Shown: positions 1 through 6,922 of the stretch, one piece after another
How positions within the stretch are numbered: position 1 is the first letter of the stretch
Layout of the letters: each line of letters begins with the position of its first letter
IMG/VR virus record: IMGVR_UViG_3300031578_000358
Span: 1-22,902 of that record
DNA: 22,902 nt
Direction: 5' to 3' (one strand)
Origin: a virus
Program-made: the position numbers and the translations under genes
The notes under the pieces: model-generated
Told to the model about the DNA's origin: nothing
What the model saw: the letters and a program-made list of their open reading frames with translations, nothing else
The model's database searches: none

Positions 1-2
1 CC

Positions 3-1352
3 TCGTCATCGAGTTTATCATCCTCCTCGTCATCGAGTAGTACTTCTTCAAGTTCTTCGTCATCGAGCAGTTCCGTATCATCAAGTAGCAGTTCCAGTTC
101 TGAATCGAGTTCATCCTCGTCATCTTCATCGAGTGAGTCATCCTCGTCTTCGAGCAGTTCGAGTTCTGTAAGCTCATCCTCGTCAAGCTTTAGTGGATCG
201 AGTTCTTCGAGTTCAAGTTCTATAAGTTCATCGTCGAGCAGTACTTCTTCAAGTTCAAGTTCTTCGAGTGAGTCATCCTCGTCATCGAGTTCATCTAGTT
301 CTGTATCAAGCTCTAGCTCGTCAAGTTCAAGTTCTCTATCTTCATCGAGTTCATCAAGTTCTAGTTCACTTAGTTCAAGTAGTAGTTCATCTTCGTCGAG
401 CGTTAGCAGTTCTAGCTCTTCGAGTAGTACTTCGTCGAGTTCAAGTTCGTCAAGCTTAAGTTCATCAAGTTCATCGAGTTCTGAAAGTTCATCTAGTTCC
501 TCGTCGTCGAGTAGTAGCAGTGAGTCATCTTCATCAAGCTCATCCAGTTCTAGCTCTTCAAGCAGTACTTCTTCGAGTTCATCCAGTTCATCAAGTTCGA
601 GTAGTAGTTCTGTAAGCTCGTCTTCGTCATCCAGTTCCAGTAGTACTTCGTCGAGTTCCAGTTCTAGTAGTAGTTCTATATCTTCATCGAGTTCGAGTAC
701 TTCATCTTCATCGACAAGTTCATCGAGTTCGAGTTTCTCTGGGGTATCAAGTAGTTCCAGTAGCAGTTCGAGTAGCAGTTCTGTAAGTTCTAGTTCGTCT
801 TCAAGTTCTGAATCGAGTTCGTCAAGTTCATCCTCGTCTAGCCTTAGCAGTTCTAGCTCTTCAAGTAGTACTTCATCGAGTTCAAGTTCTGGATTTAGTT
901 CATCAAGTAGTTCATCGTTAAGTTCATTTAGAGAACAAGGCGGCGGTGGTGCTCCTGCATGGTTAAGGCCAATATTTAGAGGTCGAAGCTCTTCAAGTTC
1001 AAGTTCATCAAGCAGTAGTTCTTGGAGCAGTAGTTCAAGTAGTTCAAGCTGGTCATCCAGTTCAGAATCATCTAGCTCATTTTCATCAAGTTCAAGTGAA
1101 TCAAGTTCAAGTTTCTCAATTTCAAGTACAAATTATCTTGAAATAGAAGTACATAGATTAACAGGTGGTTTCACAGGCGTAATAGTAAAACCAATAACTT
1201 ATACAGAGGAACACATTAGTGTGAAAGTGTCCTTAATAGAAGATGGAGATGTGGTTAAAATTAAATCAGTGAAAGATATTGGTGAGAAAGTTGGAGTAAA
1301 TCTGAACTTATTGAATCTTGAATTAGATATAAAAGATATAAAAGCTAAATAA
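3..1352 (+). CDS. Polyserine protein, 5'-truncated by the window edge
   Basis: The frame is open from the first bases to a TAA at 1350-1352, about 449 codons, and no start is visible. Codons 3-926 are overwhelmingly serine, broken every 5-12 residues by a single Val, Ile, Leu, Phe, Glu, Thr or Gly. A linker follows at 930-986 (REQGGGGAPAWLRPIFRGR), then a second serine tract with Trp, Phe and Glu interruptions (987-1130). The C-terminal domain of about 73 residues is ordinary, beta-prone and charged, and starts near TNYLEIEV. TCN and AGY serine codons are mixed throughout, so the protein sequence rather than a DNA repeat appears to be kept. GC content is visibly higher than in the neighbours. 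It lies just upstream of late-type genes, so a structural role such as a flexible tether, fibre or surface protein is plausible, but this is inference. I do not recognise the family. Confidence 0.8.
   Translation, partial: SSSSLSSSSSSSSTSSSSSSSSSSVSSSSSSSSESSSSSSSSSSESSSSSSSSSSVSSSSSSFSGSSSSSSSSISSSSSSTSSSSSSSSESSSSSSSSSSVSSSSSSSSSSLSSSSSSSSSSLSSSSSSSSSSVSSSSSSSSTSSSSSSSSLSSSSSSSSESSSSSSSSSSSSESSSSSSSSSSSSSSTSSSSSSSSSSSSSSVSSSSSSSSSSTSSSSSSSSSSISSSSSSTSSSSTSSSSSSFSGVSSSSSSSSSSSSVSSSSSSSSESSSSSSSSSSLSSSSSSSSTSSSSSSGFSSSSSSSLSSFREQGGGGAPAWLRPIFRGRSSSSSSSSSSSSWSSSSSSSSWSSSSESSSSFSSSSSESSSSFSISSTNYLEIEVHRLTGGFTGVIVKPITYTEEHISVKVSLIEDGDVVKIKSVKDIGEKVGVNLNLLNLELDIKDIKAK
403..448 (+). repeat. 46-bp in-frame near-identical repeat in the serine tract, copy 1
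   Basis: This 46-bp segment recurs at 844-889 with two differences. The spacing is 441 bp, exactly 147 codons, so both copies encode the same Ser-rich peptide with one Thr. A shorter, more diverged relative lies near 549-590. Such copies suggest that the tract grew by unequal recombination and then drifted at synonymous positions. Confidence 0.8.
844..889 (+). repeat. 46-bp in-frame near-identical repeat in the serine tract, copy 2
   Basis: Second copy of the segment at 403-448, in the same reading frame, with two substitutions, both G to A and both synonymous (TCG to TCA). Confidence 0.8.
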
Positions 1353-1355
1353 GTA

Positions 1356-1363
1356 TATAAATA
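1356..1363 (+). promoter_or_regulatory. T4-type late promoter box
   Basis: An exact TATAAATA lies four bases after the stop of the polyserine gene and 37 bases before the next start. In T4-like phages this octamer at -10 is the whole recognition element for the late sigma factor gp55 with the sliding clamp. Initiation would fall near 1375, leaving a short leader with the AGGAG ribosome site. It probably drives the run of genes from 1400. Confidence 0.65.
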
Positions 1364-1399
1364 TTAATGAAATTTTGTATTCATTAGGAGAAGTTAAAA

Positions 1400-1996
1400 A
1401 TGAGAATAAAGCTAACAGAGTCAAAGAAATTAGAGTTCAATATGGACACAGTGGGATGTTCATGGGAAGACTTAAAAGGACATTTAAGGTTCACCTTTGA
1501 AAATATTGAGTATGGTTTTCCAGCAGAAATTAAAGATGGGAAGCTTGTAGTAAATGTACCACCATTTCAAAGCGTTATAAGCGAACGTCTTAATGAATCC
1601 ATTTCTAAAAATAAACAAATTATAGTCAAAGGTAGACTGGATGTTATAGCCAATGAAAATAGCTATGTAATGCCATGGAGTGGTGATGTAGAGATAGAGG
1701 TACCAGTTGCTGTAAGAGTAAAAAGTGATAAAGATTTACAAGATATGCTTGAAGCAGCTAAGGGCATTAAGTCTAAATTTGTCAAAGAAAAAGATGTTAA
1801 AGTTACTGATCCAAATATAACTACTGTAAGTACTGCAGAAAAAAATCCAGAACCATTTGATATTGTATTAAAGAAAGCTAAAAAGGATGCAGACTCAAAA
1901 ATAAAAGAAGTTGAAAGAAAAGATAAGAGAAAGAAAATGAGTAAGTTTGCATCGGCTTTACAAGGAGGAGACGGGATAGATGGATTTATTAGGTAA
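1400..1996 (+). CDS. Unknown protein with prohead-type leader and charged C-terminal tail
   Basis: 198 residues, started by ATG after an AGGAG site (about 1387-1391). It opens with MRIKLTES, which contains an L-T-E|S site of the type cut by T4-like prohead proteases. Residues 10-105 look like a beta-sandwich: alternating hydrophobic strands, an ENIEYGFPAEI stretch and a VNVPPF turn. The C-terminal 90 residues are rich in Lys, Glu and Asp and probably helical. It is the first gene behind a late-type promoter and overlaps the next gene by 17 bp. Leader, late promoter and acidic/basic tail would fit a prohead core or internal capsid protein. That is inference; I recognise no family. Confidence 0.75.
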   Translation: MRIKLTESKKLEFNMDTVGCSWEDLKGHLRFTFENIEYGFPAEIKDGKLVVNVPPFQSVISERLNESISKNKQIIVKGRLDVIANENSYVMPWSGDVEIEVPVAVRVKSDKDLQDMLEAAKGIKSKFVKEKDVKVTDPNITTVSTAEKNPEPFDIVLKKAKKDADSKIKEVERKDKRKKMSKFASALQGGDGIDGFIR

Positions 1997-2183
1997 AATA
2001 GATAAGTTACTGATTGGTGATGAATCGGGTGCAACAACTACTGGCAATGTAGCTATTAATACTGCTAAAGGTGGTATTGATGTTATCGGTATGGAATATA
2101 AGAAAAAGAAAAAGAAAAATAGACTAGGTACAGAAACCATTGTCCATGAGGAACAGGAATGTCCAGAAGGAGAAAAATGGTGA
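1980..2183 (+). CDS. Small IDKLLI-leader protein, ends at a possibly leaky TGA
   Basis: 67 residues. It starts with MDLLGKIDKLLIGDE, one of five copies in this window of an M-x-x-L-x-[RK]-I-D leader. The start is set by a strong AAGGAGGAG at 1962-1970. A run of six lysines lies at residues 41-46. The chain ends in CPEGEKW and then TGA. Beyond this TGA the same frame continues with QLKQKCVPV and a TAG at 2211-2213, which together would form a C-P-x-G-x-x-W...K-C-V-P motif. From memory, similar Cys-Pro/Trp/Cys-Val-Pro tails occur in other phage proteins. The stop may be a recent nonsense mutation or be read through. Function unknown. Confidence 0.7.
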   Translation: MDLLGKIDKLLIGDESGATTTGNVAINTAKGGIDVIGMEYKKKKKKNRLGTETIVHEEQECPEGEKW

Positions 2184-2213
2184 CAATTGAAACAGAAATG
2201 TGTACCAGTTTAG
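2181..2213 (+). other. Possible stop-codon readthrough extension (TGA-C context)
   Basis: TGA at 2181-2183 is followed by C, the weakest termination context known for TGA in bacteria. The nine codons after it encode QLKQKCVPV before TAG. The extension supplies the second half of a CPxGxxW...KCVP motif whose first half is the annotated C-terminus. TGA works as a normal stop elsewhere here, for example in the ATGA overlaps at 4312 and 4689, so a genome-wide code change is not the explanation. Confidence 0.4.
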
Positions 2214-2224
2214 GTATATAAAAA

Positions 2225-2665
2225 ATGACTCCACAACAAGCAACAAGCGGATACATACCAGCGACAGTTGGATTTCATACCGCAGAAGATTGGTGTAAAA
2301 AATGCAGAAAGGCTATGGAAGATAATGATCCTAACGTTGAGGAAATCTGCACAAAATGCCAGAAAGCACTTACGAAGGAGAAGAGGCTGAACATGAGTAC
2401 TCTTATAGATAGAATAGATAAGTTATTGATTGATGAAATGTCAGTTGTTGGTGGTAGCTATATTGCTGGCACCACAATTAGTGTCATTGGGTCACAGCAA
2501 ACAAGAGCACATGGTGACTACACTCAAGCAATAGATATAATGCAGCAAAAGGAACCTTATAACAAAAATGCAGTAAAGTTTAATAAAATACTGGGTGCTT
2601 TTGTTCCAAGAGAACAACAACCAGATGTTGATTTAGAGGACGGTGAGCATGACTATATTAAGTAG
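2225..2665 (+). CDS. Zinc-ribbon module joined to an IDKLLI-leader module
   Basis: 146 residues. Residues 24-45 hold C-x2-C-x14-C-x2-C, a likely zinc ribbon or knuckle. Residue 57 is a Met that opens MSTLIDRIDKLLIDEM, the same leader that begins other genes here at their true start; its I-D-E|M resembles a prohead-protease site. An AAGGAG at 2375-2380 lies 12 bases before that internal ATG (2393), so a second start giving a 90-residue product is plausible. The ATG at 2225 itself has only a weak ribosome site. The remainder (residues 72-146) is unrecognised. The gene could be a fusion of two small genes, a nested pair, or a precursor cleaved into two. Confidence 0.65.
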   Translation: MTPQQATSGYIPATVGFHTAEDWCKKCRKAMEDNDPNVEEICTKCQKALTKEKRLNMSTLIDRIDKLLIDEMSVVGGSYIAGTTISVIGSQQTRAHGDYTQAIDIMQQKEPYNKNAVKFNKILGAFVPREQQPDVDLEDGEHDYIK

Positions 2666-4082
2666 AATTGATCTAGTTACTGAACAAGATGAGTTAATTA
2701 AGGAGTCCGGTATTAGAAATATATCTAGTCTGGGTAAAGAATATAAAACAGCAGAGATTTATTTTCATAAAGACCTTGATGGTGTTACGTCTGCAATAGG
2801 AATGAAAACTTATTTAAAAAGATATGGTATCAAGACTGTTGCTGCTCATCCAATTCAATATGGTGGTGAAGAGTATGCTGTTCCGAAGCCAAAAAATAAA
2901 ACACTTGCAGTCATGGTTGACTTTGCTCATGGTAAACCAACTATGAAAATTCATACCGACCACCATGATAATCAGGTTGGTGTAGAAAAAGGAACAAGTA
3001 CTTCATTTAAACATACGCCATCTAATGCTGCTCATATATCACAAACACTTTCACCGAATGACTTATTCCCACCATCAGATGTAAAAGTTATTAGTACTGT
3101 TGACTCGGCTGATTTTGCAAGAAATAATATGACACCAGATGATGTAATGAGAGCAGTGTTTACACTTGATAAATCTAAAAGTGGTAAAGTTAATAGAGAA
3201 ATGATGGGTTACGCAACAAATTCATTAGTGCTAGCTTATAAAAATAAGCCTGATTTTTTAAGTAGTCTTGTTATGCGATCAGAACCATCACTACTATCAA
3301 TGTATAATATTACAAAGAAGCTTGCTGTAGAAAATGGATATAAAACACCAGCAGATGTTGAAGCCGGAAAATTTGATTATGTAAAACAGCAAGCTGGAAA
3401 GTCAATGGGTAAAGGAAAAGTATCTGATGTTAAGGGATTAAAGAGTGGTGCTCAAGTTATAGTGGGGAATACTATAGTTCAGTATGGTGGTGGTGGTATG
3501 TTCAAAGGATATGATAGATACACACCATTTAAAAATAATCCTGATGCACAGTACATAGTAATTGCTTGGCCTATGGGTTTGATTCAAATATCAAAAAATC
3601 CATTTATTGGCAGAGATAACCCTTATAACTTAGGTGACCTTGCTCAAAAAGAAGTACTTGGAAAATTTAAAAGTAAAATGATGAGTAAGATGATTGATAT
3701 GGAATCAGCAAAGAGAATGTTCGAAATGGATATTGAAAAGAAGAAAATAGAAAACGCCATGGGATTTACTTGGAAGGATATGGTAGCTTTATATGATAAG
3801 AATTTAAGTGGTCTTGGAAAAGATAAAAGCACTTATAGAGAAATGCAACAAGACATTATGAATAAGCCATATAAGAACTTATCATACAAACAAAAAGATA
3901 TTTTAAAGAGGATTCAGATTCCTCTTTGGGATTTGGTACAGGCTGGTTCTGGTGGTCATAAAGATATTACAAATATTTCAGGATTGAATTTCTGGGGTAA
4001 AGGGTATGTAGATGATCTTATGAAACCAATGATGGTAGCGGCCGCTGAGGCGATGAAGGATAAAGAATTAAAGGAAAGATAA
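2649..4082 (+). CDS. DHH-superfamily phosphoesterase-like protein
   Basis: 477 residues from the ATG at 2649, chosen over the GTG at 2643 because AGAGGA at 2635-2640 is well spaced only for the ATG. The leader MTILSRIDLVTEQDELIKES holds an I-K-E|S site. DHH-family metal ligands follow: H40-K-D42-L-D44-G (motif I), VDFAH near residue 91 (motif II) and D104-H-H-D107 (motif III), then a TVDSADFA segment near 150 that could be motif IV. The family includes RecJ, nanoRNases and cyclic-dinucleotide phosphodiesterases, all two-metal phosphoesterases. The C-terminal 250 residues do not look like a standard DHHA1 domain to me, so the substrate cannot be named. It overlaps the next start as TAATG. Confidence 0.8.
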   Translation: MTILSRIDLVTEQDELIKESGIRNISSLGKEYKTAEIYFHKDLDGVTSAIGMKTYLKRYGIKTVAAHPIQYGGEEYAVPKPKNKTLAVMVDFAHGKPTMKIHTDHHDNQVGVEKGTSTSFKHTPSNAAHISQTLSPNDLFPPSDVKVISTVDSADFARNNMTPDDVMRAVFTLDKSKSGKVNREMMGYATNSLVLAYKNKPDFLSSLVMRSEPSLLSMYNITKKLAVENGYKTPADVEAGKFDYVKQQAGKSMGKGKVSDVKGLKSGAQVIVGNTIVQYGGGGMFKGYDRYTPFKNNPDAQYIVIAWPMGLIQISKNPFIGRDNPYNLGDLAQKEVLGKFKSKMMSKMIDMESAKRMFEMDIEKKKIENAMGFTWKDMVALYDKNLSGLGKDKSTYREMQQDIMNKPYKNLSYKQKDILKRIQIPLWDLVQAGSGGHKDITNISGLNFWGKGYVDDLMKPMMVAAAEAMKDKELKER

Positions 4083-4315
4083 TGGAACTTCTTGATAAGA
4101 TTGATAAGCTTACATTAGAGAGTACTTTTGGAAAACAAAAGTCAAAGGACTGGTTCAAGTTTAGAGGTTTAATTGTTGGAACAAAATCCAAAGAGGAGTT
4201 AGGAAAGCTGTTGCATCAGATGCAAAAGTCGTTTAAAAAATCTAAGGATGGTCTAACTGAATTTGAGTTAGCGGACATGATAAATCAATCTCTTTTAAAG
4301 ATGAACAACTTATGA
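4082..4315 (+). CDS. Small IDKL-leader protein
   Basis: 77 residues, beginning MELLDKIDKLTLEST, another copy of the shared leader. The remainder is a probably all-helical, Lys-rich small domain (KSKEELGKLLHQMQKSF, then ELADMINQSLLKM). The start overlaps the upstream stop as TAATG, and its own stop overlaps the next start as ATGA, so it is translationally coupled on both sides. No family recognised; the leader suggests it shares the fate of its neighbours. Confidence 0.7.
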   Translation: MELLDKIDKLTLESTFGKQKSKDWFKFRGLIVGTKSKEELGKLLHQMQKSFKKSKDGLTEFELADMINQSLLKMNNL

Positions 4316-4692
4316 TACAAAAATATAAAAAGATAATAATAAGTGCTGCAAGTGTAATTGCTGCGGTTTTTGGTTTACTTGGTGGCATGTGGGCATTTGA
4401 TAGTCACTATGCGAAGAGTATAGAAGTAGCTGAGCTAGAAGTACAAGTAGTTGAAAGTCTTAAACAATATAATGTTCAGCAACAACAAGCTCAAACTATT
4501 TATCAAATGAAAACTGATTATAAGTTTTATCAATTCATGTATGATAAATTAACACAAGATATGTATGAAATAAAAAGACAGTTGAGAAGAGACCCAACCG
4601 ATCAAGATTTAAGACAAGATTATATTAATATATCTAATGAAAGACAACAAGTTAAAAATAAAATGGATTCATTGATGGAGAAAATCAAATGA
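4312..4692 (+). CDS. One-pass membrane protein with coiled coil
   Basis: 126 residues. After a short Lys-rich start (MIQKYKK) comes a hydrophobic segment at about residues 8-30 (IIISAASVIAAVFGLLGGMWAF), then a long soluble region rich in Gln, Glu and Lys that should form a coiled coil (residues 36-125). The order suggests N-in, C-out topology. Coupled by ATGA overlaps at both ends. The shape would suit an inner-membrane spanin or a superinfection/lysis helper, but no outer-membrane lipoprotein partner is visible, so I leave the function open. Unlike its neighbours it lacks the shared leader. Confidence 0.65.
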   Translation: MIQKYKKIIISAASVIAAVFGLLGGMWAFDSHYAKSIEVAELEVQVVESLKQYNVQQQQAQTIYQMKTDYKFYQFMYDKLTQDMYEIKRQLRRDPTDQDLRQDYINISNERQQVKNKMDSLMEKIK

Positions 4693-4850
4693 GCAAAAAC
4701 CTAAATGAAAAAATTCAAAAGGCATATGAAGATACATTTTTAAAAGAACAAAAGTTTGAATGTGAGTGTGGTAATAAAATAACTAGTTCTTGGAAGGATA
4801 GGGCAAAGTGTAGAGAATGTGGTGCTGATATGAAAATTAAAGGACATTAA
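4689..4850 (+). CDS. 53-residue zinc-ribbon miniprotein
   Basis: ATG overlaps the previous stop as ATGA and the frame runs to TAA at 4848-4850. The protein has a helical N-terminus (NEKIQKAYEDTFLKEQ) and then C-E-C-G...C-R-E-C-G, that is C-x-C-x13-C-x2-C, a Cys4 ribbon. FLKE|Q in the helix resembles the prohead-type cleavage site, but weakly. Such ribbons bind nucleic acids or proteins; nothing points to a particular role. Confidence 0.6.
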   Translation: MSKNLNEKIQKAYEDTFLKEQKFECECGNKITSSWKDRAKCRECGADMKIKGH

Positions 4851-4852
4851 AA

Positions 4853-5341
4853 ATGAAATTTTTTGAAGAGTTAATGATTGAAGAGTACTTAAACGAATCT
4901 AAGAAAAAGAAAAAATATACATGTATTAGTGGTAAGCGTGGATGCTATTGGGAAGGTGATAGACCAGTGAAACAAAAGGATGGTAAAATTAATTGTCCTG
5001 TATGTGGTGGACCCGCTGGTAAAAATAATGCACGTCAGTTGAAGGATTCTATCAATGAGGCTCCCATTGGATCAAAGGGCTGGACACAAAAGTCAGTTGA
5101 AAAGTTTGGAAAGACTATTGGTAAGTCACCACAAGATAAGGGATTTTTTGATGCTTGTGTGAAAAGAATGGAAGGTAAAAAGGGATTTGATAAAGAAAAA
5201 GCACAGGGATTTTGCGCGAGTTTGAAAGACGCATCTTATGGTTCACCAAATTGGAGAGGCAAAGATAAACCAAAGAAGCAGGCTAAGGCTGATGTAAAGA
5301 AGGATAGATTTAAAAAACAATTACCTAAGGGGAAAAAGTAA
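4853..5341 (+). CDS. Zinc-ribbon/basic protein with leader and internal cleavage-like site
   Basis: 162 residues. The leader MKFFEELMIEEYLNES (L-N-E|S) is followed by five lysines and a ribbon with Cys at 24, 31, 48 and 51. A second I-N-E|A site at residues 67-70 sits exactly between this ribbon and the C-terminal domain, which has conserved-looking elements: GWTQKSVEKFGKTIGK, GFFDACVKRM, AQGFCASLKDASYGSPNWRG. The tail is very basic (Lys-rich) and could bind DNA. I have seen similar FCASLKD...WRGK segments in phage hypothetical proteins, but no function is known to me. TAATG coupling to the next gene. Confidence 0.7.
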   Translation: MKFFEELMIEEYLNESKKKKKYTCISGKRGCYWEGDRPVKQKDGKINCPVCGGPAGKNNARQLKDSINEAPIGSKGWTQKSVEKFGKTIGKSPQDKGFFDACVKRMEGKKGFDKEKAQGFCASLKDASYGSPNWRGKDKPKKQAKADVKKDRFKKQLPKGKK

Positions 5342-5505
5342 TGAATAGTGAAGAAGCAGGAAAATATATTAAAGACGTCAATGACTCATATTTGAAAATA
5401 TTAAGTGAGGACGTTGAAATTGAGAAAAATAGAAAGAAGAGATTGCTTGGTTTGGAACCGGATAAAGTAGAAGAAGCTTACGAGAAAATGCTAAAAGAAG
5501 CGTAA
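5341..5505 (+). CDS. 54-residue helical miniprotein
   Basis: ATG overlaps the previous stop (TAATG), with a purine-rich AAGGGGAAAAAG just upstream as ribosome site. The product is acidic/basic and probably two helices, ending KVEEAYEKMLKEA. It contains I-L-S-E|D, which fits the (L/I)-x-E pattern, but it has no typical leader. No family recognised. Confidence 0.55.
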   Translation: MNSEEAGKYIKDVNDSYLKILSEDVEIEKNRKKRLLGLEPDKVEEAYEKMLKEA

Positions 5506-5511
5506 ATCTTT

Positions 5512-6759
5512 ATGAAAGTTAGAGATTTTCTCATATCAGAAATGATTCTGGCACGAAGTTCTATCAATCCACAGGTTCCACCTGGTATATTTGTAACTGG
5601 CACTAGATATAAAAGAGCTGATTACTTTAATAGGCTTACCAATTATGATACTATTTGGAAAAAAGACGATAGTAACAGTTGGTTTTGGGATTGGTTTGAT
5701 TATGCTGTTGGTGAGGATAATCCAGAAAACTATCATAAAAGTTTGAAAGATTTAAAGCATTTATTTCCAGATGATGTATGGAATGAAATTTGGTCACATG
5801 TTCGCAAAAAGCCAATTCCAGATGAAGAAGTAAATAAAAATCATCCTTGGAAAAACACAACAGATATAACAGGTTCGGGTGGTGAAGGCGACTTGGGAGA
5901 AAACATATTAATGAAAGAATTGTTTGAAAAATATTTATCAGAAGCTGGTATGATTACAGGTGGTTATCCTGATGATGGATCAACTGGGCCCGCTAGTGAT
6001 GATGATAGACCACCAGGAAATATACTTGTTGCTCCAAGATACGAAAGAAGTGATTACTTTAATAAACTAACATCTTACAATACAATCTGGAAACATGATG
6101 AAAAGGGTGGGTGGACTTGGGATTGGTTTGAAAATGCCACTGGACAAGATGATCCTGATAACTATGATAAAACTCTTGGGAATATGAAAAAGTTATTTCC
6201 AGATGATACATGGGAAGCTGCGTGGAGCGCTGTTCGTAAAAGAGAGGTTCCAAGTAAAGAAGTTGATATTAGATTTGATGATAAGGGACAACCATATCGT
6301 AAATCTGGTGATGTTTTGGGTAAACATGATGATGCTCAAGGTGGTGAGTCCGACAAGGAAGCAGAAATTCCAAGTGAGTTGGATTCAGATGATAAAGGAG
6401 TAACAAACGAAATGAGTGTACTAGATAGAATTGATAAACTTTTGATTGATGGTTGTAAGAAAAAGAAGTTAACTGAGTCAACTGTAGCTAAGACAATTCT
6501 AAAACAAATAAATGCTATAGACAAATGGGCTCTTCAATCATGGGGAGCAAAGAATTATGTATCTAGTGATAAGAGTATTCAATTTGATGTAAGAGGTTCT
6601 AAGTTTCGCGGTAGAGTTATTATAACTTATGATAGAGGACCAGATACATATGTAGTCGAACTTGGACAGGTTAAAAACTTAGATTGGAAACAAAAGTATA
6701 TGATGAAAAATATATTTGCACAAGACTTAGTTAATGTCTTGGACCAACAAATTGGCTAA
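5512..6759 (+). CDS. Three-module protein: duplicated W-rich domain plus C-terminal module, each with a leader
   Basis: 415 residues. Module 1 starts MKVRDFLISEM (I-S-E|M) and carries a Trp/Asp-rich domain at residues 32-107. Module 2 starts at Met134 with MKELFEKYLSEAG (L-S-E|A) and carries a clear second copy of that domain at 176-251; shared blocks include DYFN[RK]LT, WDWF and LFPDD. Module 3 starts at Met301 with MSVLDRIDKLLIDGC...KKLTES (L-T-E|S) and ends in a domain built around WGAKNYVSSDKS...YVVELGQV, which resembles a small domain common in phage hypothetical proteins. Shine-Dalgarno-like GGGAG and AAAGGAG lie 11 bases before the internal ATGs (5911, 6412). It may be a fusion of three small genes, a precursor cut into three parts, or a set of nested starts. 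Confidence 0.7.
   Translation: MKVRDFLISEMILARSSINPQVPPGIFVTGTRYKRADYFNRLTNYDTIWKKDDSNSWFWDWFDYAVGEDNPENYHKSLKDLKHLFPDDVWNEIWSHVRKKPIPDEEVNKNHPWKNTTDITGSGGEGDLGENILMKELFEKYLSEAGMITGGYPDDGSTGPASDDDRPPGNILVAPRYERSDYFNKLTSYNTIWKHDEKGGWTWDWFENATGQDDPDNYDKTLGNMKKLFPDDTWEAAWSAVRKREVPSKEVDIRFDDKGQPYRKSGDVLGKHDDAQGGESDKEAEIPSELDSDDKGVTNEMSVLDRIDKLLIDGCKKKKLTESTVAKTILKQINAIDKWALQSWGAKNYVSSDKSIQFDVRGSKFRGRVIITYDRGPDTYVVELGQVKNLDWKQKYMMKNIFAQDLVNVLDQQIG
5605..5832 (+). repeat. Duplicated Trp-rich domain, copy 1
   Basis: Encodes residues 32-107 of the three-module protein. It aligns over its full length, nearly without gaps, with copy 2 at 6037-6264; shared landmarks are DYFN, LT-Y-TIW, WDWF, LFPDD, W...VRK and a final [KE]EV. 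Confidence 0.8.
6037..6264 (+). repeat. Duplicated Trp-rich domain, copy 2
   Basis: Encodes residues 176-251. Conserved with copy 1 in protein but well diverged in DNA, so the duplication is old. Confidence 0.8.
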
Positions 6760-6922
6760 GTGTGAAAATAAAGAATGTGGGAAAAACTCCCACTGCATGT
6801 ATTTAACTAGGGATTATGGTTGGTTATGTGATGCATGTATGGATAAATTAAGGGAGGAAAGAGATGCCAAAGTTCAAGGAGTTTGCGGAGACGACTTACA
6901 CAGTCCCAATGGCGAAGCGTGA
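6734..6922 (+). CDS. Small Cys4 zinc-finger protein
   Basis: 62 residues with Cys at 10, 15, 21, 32 and 35 (CENKECGKNSHC, then WLCDACMDKLREE), a pattern common in small phage zinc fingers. It overlaps the upstream gene by 26 bp and the downstream gene by 59 bp, and has no good ribosome site; translation would depend on coupling with the upstream gene. The Cys spacing is the main reason to accept it. Function unknown. Confidence 0.5.
   Translation: MSWTNKLAKCENKECGKNSHCMYLTRDYGWLCDACMDKLREERDAKVQGVCGDDLHSPNGEA

Noticed and set aside
268-459. ORF of 63 codons within the serine tract
   Set aside because: It is the out-of-frame shadow of the polyserine gene; its His/Val/Leu-rich product follows from the TCATCGAGTT-like codon pattern.
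1-930. CRISPR array or satellite DNA in the serine-coding tract
   Set aside because: No constant repeat with distinct spacers; the tract stays in one open frame and varies at synonymous sites.
1663-2037. 124-residue minus ORF
   Set aside because: Antisense shadow of the 1400 and 1980 genes, hydrophobic from reversed Lys/Glu codons, with no ribosome site.
1980-2213. Genome-wide TGA recoding to an amino acid
   Set aside because: TGA ends many genes here at ATGA overlaps with good downstream starts, so TGA is a working stop codon.
2177-2221. 14-codon ORF after AGAAGGAG
   Set aside because: Well-placed ribosome site, but the product MVTIETEMCTSLGI resembles nothing and the same bases explain better the read-through tail in another frame.
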